30,000 nucleotides of DNA from Mesostigma viride (lineage: Eukaryota > Streptophyta > Mesostigmatophyceae > Mesostigmatales > Mesostigmataceae): the NCBI GenBank assembly GCA_009746045.1, contig RPFO01000213.1:5367817-5397816 (forward strand). Direction: 5' to 3'. Below, one piece after another: positions 9,845 through 17,939 of the stretch. Both the position numbers and the translations under genes were made by a program. The notes beneath the pieces were generated by a model that worked only from the letters and a program-made list of their open reading frames with translations, had not been told where the DNA came from and made no database searches. Positions within the stretch are counted from its first letter, which is position 1. Every line of letters starts with the position of its first letter.

Positions 9845-10084
9845 ATGTCCACTTCAAAGACGCCCGCAGACTTCTTGAAGTCCATACGAGGTCGACCTGT
9901 CGTTGTGAAACTCAACTCTGGTGTAGACTACCGGGGTATCCTTGCTTGCTTGGATGGCTATATGAACATCGCCATGGAGCAAACAGAAGAGTATGTAAAT
10001 GGGCAGCTGAAAAACAAGTACGGAGATGCTTTCATTCGTGGAAATAATGTGCTGTACATCAGCACGCAAAAGAACCCAAGTTGA
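9845..10084 (+). CDS. LSM6: LSM6, U6 snRNA-associated Sm-like protein
   Basis: This 79-residue protein spans the whole length of the LSm6 family. LSm6 is a subunit of the nuclear LSm2-8 ring, which binds the 3' oligo(U) of U6 snRNA for splicing, and of the cytoplasmic LSm1-7 ring, which promotes decapping and decay of mRNA. The Sm1 motif is seen as VVVKLNSGVDYRGILACLDG (about residues 20-39) followed by YMNIAMEQTEEY. The Sm2 motif is YGDAFIRGNNVLYIS near residues 59-73, containing the RGNN RNA-binding turn. The N-terminal TPADFLKSIRG resembles plant LSM6. The ATG at 9845 gives the expected short N terminus, and TGA at 10082-10084 ends the frame. The gene has no intron here, so it could be an intronless locus or a retrocopy. 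The frame is undamaged, and no poly(A) tract or flanking duplication was found. Confidence 0.96.
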   Translation: MSTSKTPADFLKSIRGRPVVVKLNSGVDYRGILACLDGYMNIAMEQTEEYVNGQLKNKYGDAFIRGNNVLYISTQKNPS

Positions 10085-11028
10085 CCGCGGCTGTCGGCCT
10101 CACCCACCGATTACTGGCATGCTGGCCATTGCTGGAAAGAACATTCCGGCGTTGTGTGCCACTCCAGGATCGGCCAGGAGTTCGATTAAGGCTTTTGCAC
10201 TGAGCCCCATGTGGCGTGTTGAACCACGGAAGCTAGCTTGGCTCGGCCAATGGGTGGCTTTTAGCCAATTAAAATGGGGCTCGGCGCGGCCACGTGTGGT
10301 GGGCGGCCTTGAACTTGAGGTATACAATGGCGTGGCACAGCGCTCTTTTGCCGGTTTCAGCTACTACGTACAGTGAGCGTCAGCTATGTAGGCGCTTTGC
10401 TCCTTCTTCGATGGGCGATGGCGCCAGCGGTTGCTTGAGGGCGCTGATGTTGCAGTCTTGCGCTTTAGGACAGGCAAGGGTGGAGGGGCTTTGCAGGGCC
10501 TTGGGGACGGCAGTACTAATGCAAATTATTTAGTACAGAGACTTGTGGCGGAGAGCCGGCTGGCCCTGACCTTGACACAGCCAAGTGTGGTGTCACTAGG
10601 TACTAGCAGTGGATTCAGCACGGCCATTATGTGGCGACAAGCATTTGCCAATTAGCTTATCACCACCTCTGTGTGGCGTATCGGGAGCTGTCATTTGGGG
10701 GTGATATCGCCACAATATTCTAATACTCGCGCTACACCGCCACATTTGGCGAGCAAATGCCACTCATCGAAGCACTGCGGGAGCCCCTTGTAACAATTAA
10801 CAGGCCGAGTTGGGCCAAGGGCCACAGAAAGTGTTAGTAGCATATACGTATTCTGCCCCACTATTCAATTCAGGAACAGTTGTCTACCTTATTTAAGAAT
10901 GTCTTGTTTCCGATAAGTAGATAGTCGCCTACTATAATAACATTCATATAAAGTGCAGGAACAGGTGTCTCACTTAACTTTAAGTGCAGATATTGAGTGA
11001 TGCCGCGACGGGGTGAGGTCCGCAGCAC
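10085..11028. other. Intergenic region downstream of LSM6
   Basis: Open frames here overlap in several phases and none shows a recognisable domain. The LSM6 3' UTR must lie at the left. A motif CAGGAACAGKTGTCT with a nearby CTTAA recurs at about 10871 and 10960, and in related form at about 26622, which suggests a dispersed repeat. Confidence 0.4.
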
Positions 11029-11189
11029 TTATGTACAGTCATTCCCACGTAAATTGCGTTACAAACGCCGCCCGAATCTCGGCGTCGTAAGTTAACGCAC
11101 CTGAGCGTGACGTATGGTATGACTAGGCTAGCAGACCACCCTCGTCTCCTCTAACGGACTACTATACATGGTAGTCGAGAGCTCTCGTC

Positions 11190-12151
11190 AAGCCTGATTT
11201 GAACAGCTGCAGCATCAAAGGCCGCCCTAAGTACAGGACTTGTGATGGAGAAGCACGTGACCTGGCTGGCCGAGAAGCTGACATCCCTGAACACCACGCT
11301 CAACGTACGGTGGAGGCCCGGGTCTCCAATGTGGAAACCAAGGTTGTCCACAAGTTCCAGTTCACGGCGCTACACACCGCAGCGCAGGCATCGGAAACGC
11401 ACGCTGCAATTGTCTCTCGCCTTTTAACCAGGTGGAGGGCAAGTGCGCCGTGCTCATGAAGAAGCTTGAAGCCATCACCGGTGCCGCCCACAGACAGCGG
11501 CCGCCCACACCGAGGCCCTGGCCACACAGGTCCCAAAGATAGCGGAGCAGACGGCCACCATCGCATCCCAGCCACCCCAGCAGGATGCTGCCGCCGCTCT
11601 CCTATGCGGACCTGCTGCGGTCAGCGACCGCCTCAACCACCGACGCCATCGCCACGAAGCTCCAGGAGCAGGAGGACCACCGCCATGCCAACCAACGGGA
11701 GGCCACCGACCGCGCTCGCCGCGAGTGCCGAGTGGTGCGGCCCTCGTTTCCTCAAAAAGCCAGGCGAGACGTCAACGTCCCTTGCCGACAAGCTCAAGGA
11801 CCAGCTCCTTACCCTCATGGGCCTGGTAGGTGAGGTAGAACTGCATGCGTGGGTGTCACCGCCTTCCCCACTCACGGGACAAAGTGGCTCCCCCACCAGT
11901 CCTGCTCACCTTCCCCTCCCGTGAGGACAAGCAGCGCTCGGTTCATCTCTCGTCGCAAGCGGTTGCACGACCTCACCTGGACGCGGGACGACCGACGACC
12001 TGACCCCCGCTCAGCAGCAGCAGCGACGCGACCTTTGGCCGGAATACCTCCGCCGCAAGCAGAACCCCCAGAAGCCCAAGGTGAACTGGAGGGGCGGGGA
12101 CCTGATGATCAACCACAAGATGTGGACGCCCCCCGTGGGCTATCTAGACTA
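11190..12151 (+). pseudogene. Degenerate LINE ORF1 (RNA-binding protein) in element A
   Basis: Pieces in different frames align in order with the ORF1 at 13938-15049. These are PPLSYADLLRSATASTTDAI (from 11587), KKPGETSTSLADKLKDQLLT with GLVGEVEL (about 11755-11840), APPPVLLTFPSREDKQRS (about 11885-11938), RFISRRKRLHDLTWTRDD (about 11940-11995), and DDLTPAQQQQRRDLWPEYLR through INHKMWTPP to a stop at about 12151. The last block, DDLT-x-x-QQ-x-x-RR-x-LWP, is the C-terminal signature shared by L1-like ORF1 proteins, which bind the element RNA and act as chaperones. At least four frameshifts are needed to follow it. Confidence 0.75.
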
Positions 12152-12506
12152 GCTAATAGCCCTAGCTTGTATCCATTGGTAGTCACTGCCGCTATATGGA
12201 AGCCATGCTTAGAATGTTTGCCTAGCTGTGCCCACATACCTAGTCACGTGCACCGCTTTAACGCACGGTACACAACCAGTCATAGCCTTCTTAGCTTAGT
12301 CCTTCTACAGCCATGCTACGTCCTGGCTATGATCAGATTACTTGCCCACGCTCCTTGTCACAGATTGCCGGATCCTTAGCGTGTCCGTTTAGCTAGCGTG
12401 CCCGAATGCAGCTGTGGCATGCCTTAGGCATGAAGGAGACTGGGGGTCTCTGCCCTTTCTCCTGTTGTGCACACACTGGGATTAAAAGCACTTCGGTGCT
12501 CCGTGA

Positions 12507-12520
12507 CTCCCCAACGGGAG
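12507..12520 (+). other. LINE 3' hairpin, variant CTCCC-CAAC-GGGAG
   Basis: The five-pair stem (12507-12511 with 12516-12520) has loop CAAC. It lies just before the element A tail. Relative to the ACTCC/GGAGT form, it has moved by one pair with complementarity kept. Confidence 0.65.
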
Positions 12521-12698
12521 CACGAGTTTAATTAATTAGTTATGTACAGAACTTGCACCAGATTTCGGATGCGGCGGGCTGGGCGTTGCATGCAGGTCAA
12601 TCAATCTCGCGGTACGCCAGGCAAAATAGATAGCATAGTCGGCAGCTGCGGTTTTCTTAGTTCATGGTTCAGTCCATTATAGTCGTCGCAGAGCTGTT

Positions 12699-12767
12699 AA
12701 TTAAATTAAACTATAACATGACTGACTCCCGGCCAGTTAGGCTCGAAACACACGCCGTGATCAAGCA
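12699..12767 (-). mobile_element. Very short LINE 3' end insertion
   Basis: A 69-bp minus-strand piece carries the typical TCATGTTATAGTTTAATTTA end of the hairpin LINE family. It may be flanked by AGCTGTT at 12692-12698 and 12768-12774. Seven bases could match by chance, so the edges are tentative. The hairpin itself is not clear in this copy. Confidence 0.45.
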
Positions 12768-12889
12768 AGCTGTTTCCGGCCCCACCGTCTAGGTCATCTC
12801 AGTAGTCGCTCTACACGTAAGCCAGCCATAATTTCATTACACAAGGCTACACATTTCCATTGAATTGAATTGAATTGAATTGTAACATA

Positions 12890-12903
12890 ACTCCGTTGGG
12901 AGT
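12890..12903 (-). other. LINE 3' hairpin ACTCC-CAAC-GGAGT
   Basis: Minus-strand stem 12899-12903 pairs with 12890-12894, loop CAAC (12895-12898). It is followed by TTATGTTACAATTCAATTCA, the element tail. Confidence 0.65.
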
Positions 12904-12907
12904 ATAT

Positions 12908-13198
12908 TCTGATCAGACACTCCGCAAAGGTGAAAACCTTTGCGTTCAGTGCCAGGCCGCGGAAAACGCGGAAAACGCGATCTGCAAATGAATCCGACCG
13001 GAATCGAACTGGGGACCTCTCGCACCAATTTTGCTGACTATAGGACGGACGTCTCCGGTTACCATGGCATCGCCAACTTACACCTACAGTCATCCGCAAA
13101 AGTTCTCCTGTCCGGGGAGTGATGCAAGCCTTTCGGATTTGGTACTAGATAAATCACTTGAGATCTGTGTGTAGGAGTACATGTATATTATATATATC
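12908..13198 (-). mobile_element. tRNA-related SINE, 291 bp
   Basis: The element is flanked by the 9-bp duplication GGAGTATAT (12899-12907 and 13199-13207, plus strand). It sits within a LINE 3' UTR exactly at the hairpin. On the minus strand it contains CCCCAGTTCGATTCCGG (about 13000-13016), a good match to the tRNA TPsiC arm or RNA polymerase III B box. About 50 bases upstream is TGGTAACCGGAG, a weaker A-box candidate. Downstream of the tRNA-like part is a G/C-rich body with GCGTTTTCCGCG repeats, ending in CTGATCAGA without poly(A). A shorter copy with the same 3' end is at 26386-26498. The head was not matched to a named tRNA. Confidence 0.65.
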
Positions 13199-13586
13199 GG
13201 AGTATATGTAGCACATAGCCCCTGAGAGGGGGGCATATGGCCTGTATCATACATCCTAAGCTACTTCCTGCAAGGGTGGGGATGTAAAGGACCCTTGCTC
13301 TAGGTGCACCAGGGCACTTGCATCCCCATGATCTTCAAGCTATGCCCAGCGAAGGGGGAGCCTGTCATGGGGGGGAAGATCAGCATAGCTATACAAAAAG
13401 CTAGGGCATGGAGTCTCAGCAGAGAGTTACTCCCTTCATGGGCACTGCATAATTAAATCACATTTCCATATCCATTCATATTCATATTCATAATCCTGAA
13501 CGATTCGAAAACGCGGACAAGATAACGGCTGGCTCGAGCTACCATGGTCCGGATTCTCCCGATTTCTGGCCTGCGCTGGTTGTCTC

Positions 13587-13740
13587 CTTGATAACATGAC
13601 TGCGTTGGCAGATCATGTAGCACGTATTCCCTTGCTGGATGGATGGAGGTGGGCGCGAAGCCGCAAAAACCGAACTAAGCTAACTCTAAGCTTATCTAGA
13701 AAACCCTGACATAGTCTACTCAGCAAAGCGCAGAGCAGTT
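13587..13740 (-). mobile_element. LINE 3' end fragment
   Basis: On the minus strand this region matches the 3' UTR of the LINE at 24530-25334. Shared blocks include a TTTGCTGAGTAG block, TTAGAGTTAGCTTAG, GCGGCTT, a CACC-rich stretch and TACGTGCTACATGATC. They end in the hairpin CTGC-CAAC-GCAG and TCATGTTAT. The fragment is truncated near 13740, and no clear TSD was found. Between 13470 and 13586 I see only a short ATTCAT repeat (about 13472-13495) and no gene; 13741-13920 is also unremarkable. Confidence 0.6.
13600..13611 (-). other. LINE 3' hairpin, covariant CTGC-CAAC-GCAG
   Basis: The four-pair stem has loop CAAC on the minus strand. Relative to CTCC/GGAG, one C:G pair is replaced by G:C with pairing kept, so this copy shows a compensatory change. 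Confidence 0.6.
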
Positions 13741-13937
13741 CATGTTCCCAAATCCCAGCTAGCTAGACAACTATACAACATGTTCTCTGGCATGGTTACC
13801 TGCCAACCGACGCTCAATGAACCTTTGTCAATATCGGCCGCCAGTCCGTTGATCAATTGATGGATGACTGACTAGCAAAATCATTCAGTTCAACATGCAA
13901 ATGGTAATTTACGCTTTACATCGCGGGACACAAACTG

Positions 13938-15049
13938 TTGGGGAGCTGGCTCCCTGACACCGCCGACGATGTGGACACCCGCATCGGCCTATTGATAGCC
14001 CTGTGCGAGCAGTTCCATTCCAGAAACCTTTTCCGCAACGGAGCTGACGGCCGGTTTTCCAACCGGCCAGCTGACGCCCCTACCTCGGCCAATATGGCCG
14101 GCTGGCCTCGCCCCCGCCTTCAGCTCGCAGCTCTCTTTACCATCACTAAGCGCTCGGCCGACGACCTTTTGCAACCCTGCCCCGTTACCGAATCCACCTT
14201 CCTCTGCCACCTCCAGGACGTCTTCCGCCAGCACGTGTCGCCCGTTGCTGTCAATGTGCGCAAGCTGGCTGCTGAGCTCCCCACCATCCCCACCGCCACC
14301 GCCGCCCTCCTCGCCTCCACCCCCCCCCCTCCGCCTCCACCGACTCCATCACCGCCCAGCTCCGCGACATCGACCAGCGTCTTAAGGATAACGCCATCGC
14401 TATCGAGGTTCTGCAGAACACCGCAGGCCTCACCGCCCAGGCGGTGAAGGACATTGCCGCCAAGCCAGCCCCGGCTGGCCTGGCCGGCGATGCTCCTCCC
14501 ATCACCACCTGGGCGGACATGCTTAAGCAACACACCACCTCCACCACCTCCGCCGTCGCAGCCCAGCTTCAACGGCAGACGCTTGACCTCCGCGAGGAGG
14601 CCGAGCTCGCCAAGCGCAGCCTCAACGTCATTGTCAAGAATCTCAAGATGGAGGAAGGTGAGAATTCCGAGAAGCTTGCGCGTGCTTTTGAGAGAGAAAT
14701 CCTTGATCGCATGGGCCTTACTGGTGAGATCGAGCTGGCCGCCCACCGCCTTCCCCGCGCGCGGGGTAAGGCAGGGCCGCCCCCGCTCCTTCTCACCTTT
14801 AAGACCCCGGCGGACAAGATTTCTTTTCTCAGACGCCGCAAGCGGCTCGAGAAGACTCTCTTCACCCTTGATGACGACTTGACCCTGGCGCAGCAACAAC
14901 GGCGACGGGAGCTATGGCCGACCTACCTCCAGCTCCGGCAGACCAAGGCGGGGCAGCCGGTGTACTGGAAGGGGGCGGCCATCTACGTCGGCCACAAGCC
15001 CTGGCAGGCGACCCCCGCGGCCCCAGCGACTCCAGACGCCCCAGCTTAG
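13938..15049 (+). pseudogene. LINE ORF1 RNA-binding protein, 5'-truncated with one frameshift
   Basis: The reading runs from 13938 in one frame and continues from about 14330 in another. The shift falls in a C homopolymer (about 14320-14329), after which DSITAQLRDIDQRLKDNAIA and the following heptad-like sequence predict a coiled coil. From 14444 the protein is open to the TAG at 15047-15049. It includes KRSLNVIVKNLKMEEGE (RNP-like strand of an RRM), EILDRMGLTGEIELAAHRLP, PPPLLLTFKTPADKISFLRR and DDDLTLAQQQRRRELWPTYL. The order coiled coil, RRM, C-terminal domain is that of L1 ORF1 proteins, which coat the element RNA. There is no start codon because the element is truncated; TSD sequence abuts it at 13930. 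The frame is much better kept than in element A, so this copy is younger. Confidence 0.82.
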
Positions 15050-15221
15050 GGGAATACAGCAGTAGTAGTGTAGAATAGATAGACCGTGGCCATGTACATG
15101 TACGCCTCCTAGAGGCCCTATTCCAGCTAAGCCACGCGCTTTATGTAATCATGTACATGTGTGCCTATGATGAGCCACACTCCAGACGATGCCTAGTTTT
15201 ATTTAGTAATGCTGTGCCCAT

Positions 15222-15240
15222 GCAGAGAGCTGCTCTCTGC
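15222..15240 (+). other. Second conserved 3' UTR hairpin
   Basis: GCAGAGAG (15222-15229) pairs perfectly with CTCTCTGC (15233-15240) around a 3-base loop. Element C has the same structure at 16207-16228 with a 6-base loop and one G:U pair. Confidence 0.6.
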
Positions 15241-15256
15241 TGAGATGCCACGCTCT

Positions 15257-15258
<2 letters not shown>

Positions 15259-15290
<32 letters not shown>
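15259..15290 (+). repeat. Poly(T) tract, 32 bases
   Basis: This is an uninterrupted T run inside the 3' UTR of element B, between CTCTAG and GTATAGCC. At the corresponding place element C has only CCCTTG, so this is a local homopolymer expansion. Confidence 0.9.
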
Positions 15291-15291
<1 letters not shown>

Positions 15292-15395
15292 TATAGCCAT
15301 GATGATCTTCCCCCTCACAGGCATGCTCCCCCCTTACCCGGGCATAGCGTGATAGACCATGAGGGTGCCCCTTCTCAGGGCTATGTGCTACATCT

Positions 15396-15409
15396 ACTCC
15401 CAACGGAGT
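15396..15409 (+). other. LINE 3' hairpin ACTCC-CAAC-GGAGT
   Basis: A five-pair stem with loop CAAC follows GTGCTACATCT and precedes GATGTTGATAATTAATTAAT. Its core TCCCAACGGAG is repeated at 16503-16513. Confidence 0.65.
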
Positions 15410-16502
15410 GATGTTGATAATTAATTAATTAATTAATCGGCCTATAGGCTGCCTGGGCTCGGCTCCGTTCGCTCAACACCTACTGGCGCTCCAAGGGCCT
15501 GGCCGAGCACCGCAAGCGCATGCTCTTCAAGGTCCTCGTCCTCACGGTGCTCACGTATGGCGCCGAGGCGTGGACACACACACCCACACTGGCAGCTAAG
15601 CTAGACGGCACAGTTTACAGGATGCTCCGACAGGTCCTGAACGTAGGGTTTTCCAAGCGCCCGTCATTAGAGTCTTTGTATCAGGGCATGCCTCGTATTT
15701 CGGACGAGATTAGACAGCGTAGGATAGCATTTGTAGGACACCTTGCTCGCACCAGCCAGGTCGACACCGCCCTTGGTCTGGCAGGCCCCCAACGGCTTGG
15801 CCAGCCAGGGCGGCATATTCTGACCCGCTGGCCTGGCCCCAAGGGCATTCCCAAAAGGGTAGGGAAACATGTCACGAACTACGTCCAGATGTTGCTGGAT
15901 GACCTACTGGTCCCAGCCCAGTTTGAATACCGCATCCACTCTCGAGATCTCCCTTCTTTGGACTGCCATGCAGAACAAGACGCGGTGGCAGAAGATTGTC
16001 AAGGCTCACACGCCCGACCCTGTGGGCAAGCTACCTCAGTCCCCCCAAGAGGAGGAGGCGTTTTGATGAGTAGGGTAGTTAGGATTTTTCTAGACTAGAT
16101 AGATTAGCGTCAGGATAGTCCGATTACGCGGCTCTCTCCACTCCACCACCCCGGCATCAAGGAATCTGTGCTACATGATCTCCCAACTTAGCTATGCTAT
16201 GCCTATGCAGAGAGTCGATGCTCTCTGTCGAGAAGCCATGCCCTAGCCCTTGTATAGACTAGCCATGATGATCTTCCTCCCCCGTGCCAGGATCCCCTTC
16301 GCTGGGTTGAACCTGAGACAGCATGGTGGTGCCGGTGCCCTTGAGGCACTTAGAGCAAGTGTTGCTTACATTCCACTCTTGCAGGAAGTAGCCTAGAATG
16401 TATTAACCCTTAAATGGTCATATGCCCCTTCTCAGGGATATGTGCTACATCAGTATTCTCCCCGGCCAACGGAGTTATGTTACAATTCAATTCAGTTCAA
16501 TG
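15409..16502 (+). mobile_element. 5'-truncated LINE C nested in element B
   Basis: The insertion lies between the two copies of TCCCAACGGAG. It begins with an AT-rich stretch (15409-15437), then the C-terminal part of ORF2 from about 15445. The 3' UTR starts at about 16070 with the CAGAGAG hairpin at 16207-16228. It ends in the variant hairpin TCTCCCCGGCCAACGGAG (about 16457-16474) and TTATGTTACAATTCAATTCA. It belongs to the same family as the insertion at 24530-25334. Confidence 0.7.
15445..16098 (+). pseudogene. C-terminal part of LINE ORF2 (element C)
   Basis: The frame entering at 15445 gives ARLRSLNTYWRSKGLAEHRK, then FKVLVLTVLTYGAEAW, YRMLRQVLNVGF and ISDEIRQRRIAFVGHLART. The L-x-YGAEAW and R-x-x-x-x-GHLAR blocks are the usual post-reverse-transcriptase C-terminal region of many LINE ORF2 proteins; no catalytic site lies here. 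Near 15950-15965 the conserved frame shifts by one. The ancestral ending, AWTAMQ-like then NKTRWQKIVKAHTPDPVGK, stops at 16066, while the frame without a shift reads to 16098. The copy at 24677-25326 has the same ending, which identifies the shift. Confidence 0.78.
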
Positions 16503-16647
16503 TCCCAACGGAGGCATGTTATTATAATTTAATTTAATTTTAATTTAATCGCGGGACATACAATCTCCTTGTGGGAGGGACTATCTTGAACTGTGGCCAA
16601 CTGAAGTGCAGATTTGTGACCGTTTATAAGGACTATGTACCATGTTA

Positions 16648-16676
16648 CAGTCAAGTGTCTATTAATTGATTAATTA
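16648..16676 (+). mobile_element. 29-bp LINE-tail micro-insertion with 13-bp TSD
   Basis: ATGTACCATGTTA occurs at 16635-16647 and again at 16677-16689. The 29 bases between them end in TATTAATTGATTAATTA, the tail type of the local LINE family. It looks like a reverse-transcription event aborted just after the tail was copied. Confidence 0.65.
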
Positions 16677-16838
16677 ATGTACCATGTTAGCGATTTGATC
16701 ATTCCCATGATGATGACCGTTAAGATGCGTACTTAGTGGGCCAAACCCTATACTGATAGCCGAGTAAGCTGAGTAAGCCGATCCTTCTAATAAGCCTCGG
16801 CGTTCTCAAATCTCTGCTGCCCATGTGCGGCGTGGGCC

Positions 16839-16840
<2 letters not shown>

Positions 16841-16872
<32 letters not shown>

Positions 16873-16873
16873 C
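16841..16873. repeat. (AAC)n microsatellite, about 11 units
   Basis: A perfect trinucleotide run, immediately followed by an AACCTC-CGT-GAGGTT mini-hairpin. Confidence 0.9.
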
Positions 16874-17939
16874 CTCCGTGAGGTTATGACGATGGCACCT
16901 AGGCAGGCCAGGCTGAAGTTACGGTCCCCGCCCAAACATTTGGTGTCGTAATTTAACGCGGGAACGTCTATCATTCACGTGCAATCACGTTGACCCCGAT
17001 ATGGCGTTGACCCCGATATCCAACAGGCGTGATGAGTGACTTCAACCTTTACAAGAATCGTAACGACTGTTCTAAGAAGTGCTCATCCAGTGCTCTAAGA
17101 ATTGCTCATCCAGTCCTCCCTGGCTCATCCAGTGCAACCAAACAATACGGAGCTGCTTTTGACGGGGCATTCATGGACCACTTAATTGGTTGATCGTCCT
17201 AGTTAGTCGTTTATCCGTAGGTCCTGCTCTTTCATGACTTGTCAGATGGCTGTTGTCGATGTCACGTGGATGATCGTGTCGGGTCTCCCACGTTGCCTCT
17301 TGCGATGCCATCTGCCATGCACCCGCATTTAATTTGCCAGAAGAACGGGGCTTGCCTTCAGCGTTCAGCGAAAACACCATAAACGTGCAATTGGTAGGTC
17401 GTCAACAGCGACCACCGGGGGATAAGTTAAGCTGCACTAGTAGTTTGTTACGGAGATCTGAGAAGACATCCAAATGCGCATGTAGAACAACGGGAAAGCA
17501 GTTTGTAGGTTTGGCATTTTCCTGACAATGTCGCATAGCGGTCACTCCCGCGCCTGCTGGGGCATTCCTCACGAGTAGCCACTGCGGATCGCTCCTAGAC
17601 AACAAGTAACCCTTTGGTGGCATTGTCGATCATTCTTGCGCTGCAGGATAAGACAGCATTAGCGCAGCTCTTTTTTCTTGGGAGCATTGTAGTTGGTGAA
17701 AAGCTCTGCATGGCAAATTGCCTAATTGAATTGCGCCCTCTGGGGAAAGAACGAGCCATGTAAAGTTATGCATGCATTACTACATAAGGTAGACTTGCAT
17801 TCATTCATGGCAACCTCTCGCCAGGGTTTTGCGGTGCTAATCGGTCCGACGCGGTGCAGGATGGCATTCACCCCGGCATCGCATATGTCAGACAAATGAT
17901 TCGGCATTTTGGCTCATCACGGCCGAGATCCAAGGAACC

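Larger units (their letters stand above)
11039..12539 (+). mobile_element. ORF1-only LINE (half-LINE) A
   Basis: The insertion is 1,501 bp, bounded by the 10-bp duplication TTATGTACAG (11029-11038 and 12540-12549). It contains a degenerate ORF1 (about 11190-12151), a UTR-like region without coding signal (12152-12500), the hairpin CTCCC-CAAC-GGGAG (12507-12520) and a TTTAATTAATTAG tail. No reverse transcriptase is present. Simple 5' truncation of a normal ORF1-ORF2-UTR element cannot leave ORF1 joined to the 3' end. The element therefore either derives from an internally deleted template or is a non-autonomous family mobilised in trans, like mammalian HAL1. Confidence 0.75.
12861..13458 (-). 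mobile_element. LINE 3' UTR-only insertion carrying a SINE
   Basis: The insertion is bounded by the 11-bp duplication CACATTTCCAT (12850-12860 and 13459-13469). On the minus strand it starts in a LINE 3' UTR. Recognisable blocks are TCTCTGCTGAGA, CATGCCCTAGC, a TGATCTTCC block, CTTGCAGGAAGTAGC and GGGGCTATGTGCTACAT. It ends with ACTCC-CAAC-GGAGT (12890-12903) and a TTACAATTCAATTCAATTCA tail. The same blocks occur in order in the 3' UTR at 16150-16500. Once the SINE at 12908-13198 is subtracted, about 300 bp of LINE 3' UTR remains. Confidence 0.75.
13931..16548 (+). mobile_element. ORF1-only LINE (half-LINE) B with a nested LINE
   Basis: The composite is bounded by TCGCGGGACA at 13921-13930 and 16549-16558. 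In the simplest reading, element B is 13931-15408 plus 16514-16548: most of an ORF1, a 3' UTR, the hairpin and a TAATTTAATTTAA tail. Element C then inserted into the hairpin, duplicating TCCCAACGGAG (15398-15408 and 16503-16513). The alternative is that B ends with the TAAT run at 15419-15437 and the second tail belongs to another element. In either case ORF1 is followed directly by 3' UTR with no ORF2. The UTR blocks (CAGAGAG hairpin, GATGATCTTCC, CTTCTCAGGG, GTGCTACATC) are shared with element C. Confidence 0.72.
16559..17939. other. Intergenic region before the EGF/GT47 gene
   Basis: No conserved gene is visible. It contains a tiny LINE-tail insertion (16648-16676), an AAC microsatellite (16841-16873) and a doubled CGTTGACCCCGATAT (about 16988 and 17004). 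GCTCATCCAGT occurs three times (17081, 17104, 17123). The promoter and 5' UTR of the downstream gene should lie at its right end. No TATA box could be placed. Confidence 0.4.

Noticed and set aside
14120-14899. 259-residue minus-strand open frame opposite the LINE ORF1
   Set aside because: Composition dominated by Gly, Leu and Arg mirrors the G/C-rich ORF1 on the plus strand, where the conserved LINE motifs lie.
15409-15437. TAAT run considered as a replication origin or promoter element
   Set aside because: Similar AT-rich runs follow the 3' hairpin in several insertions, so it is better explained as a LINE tail.
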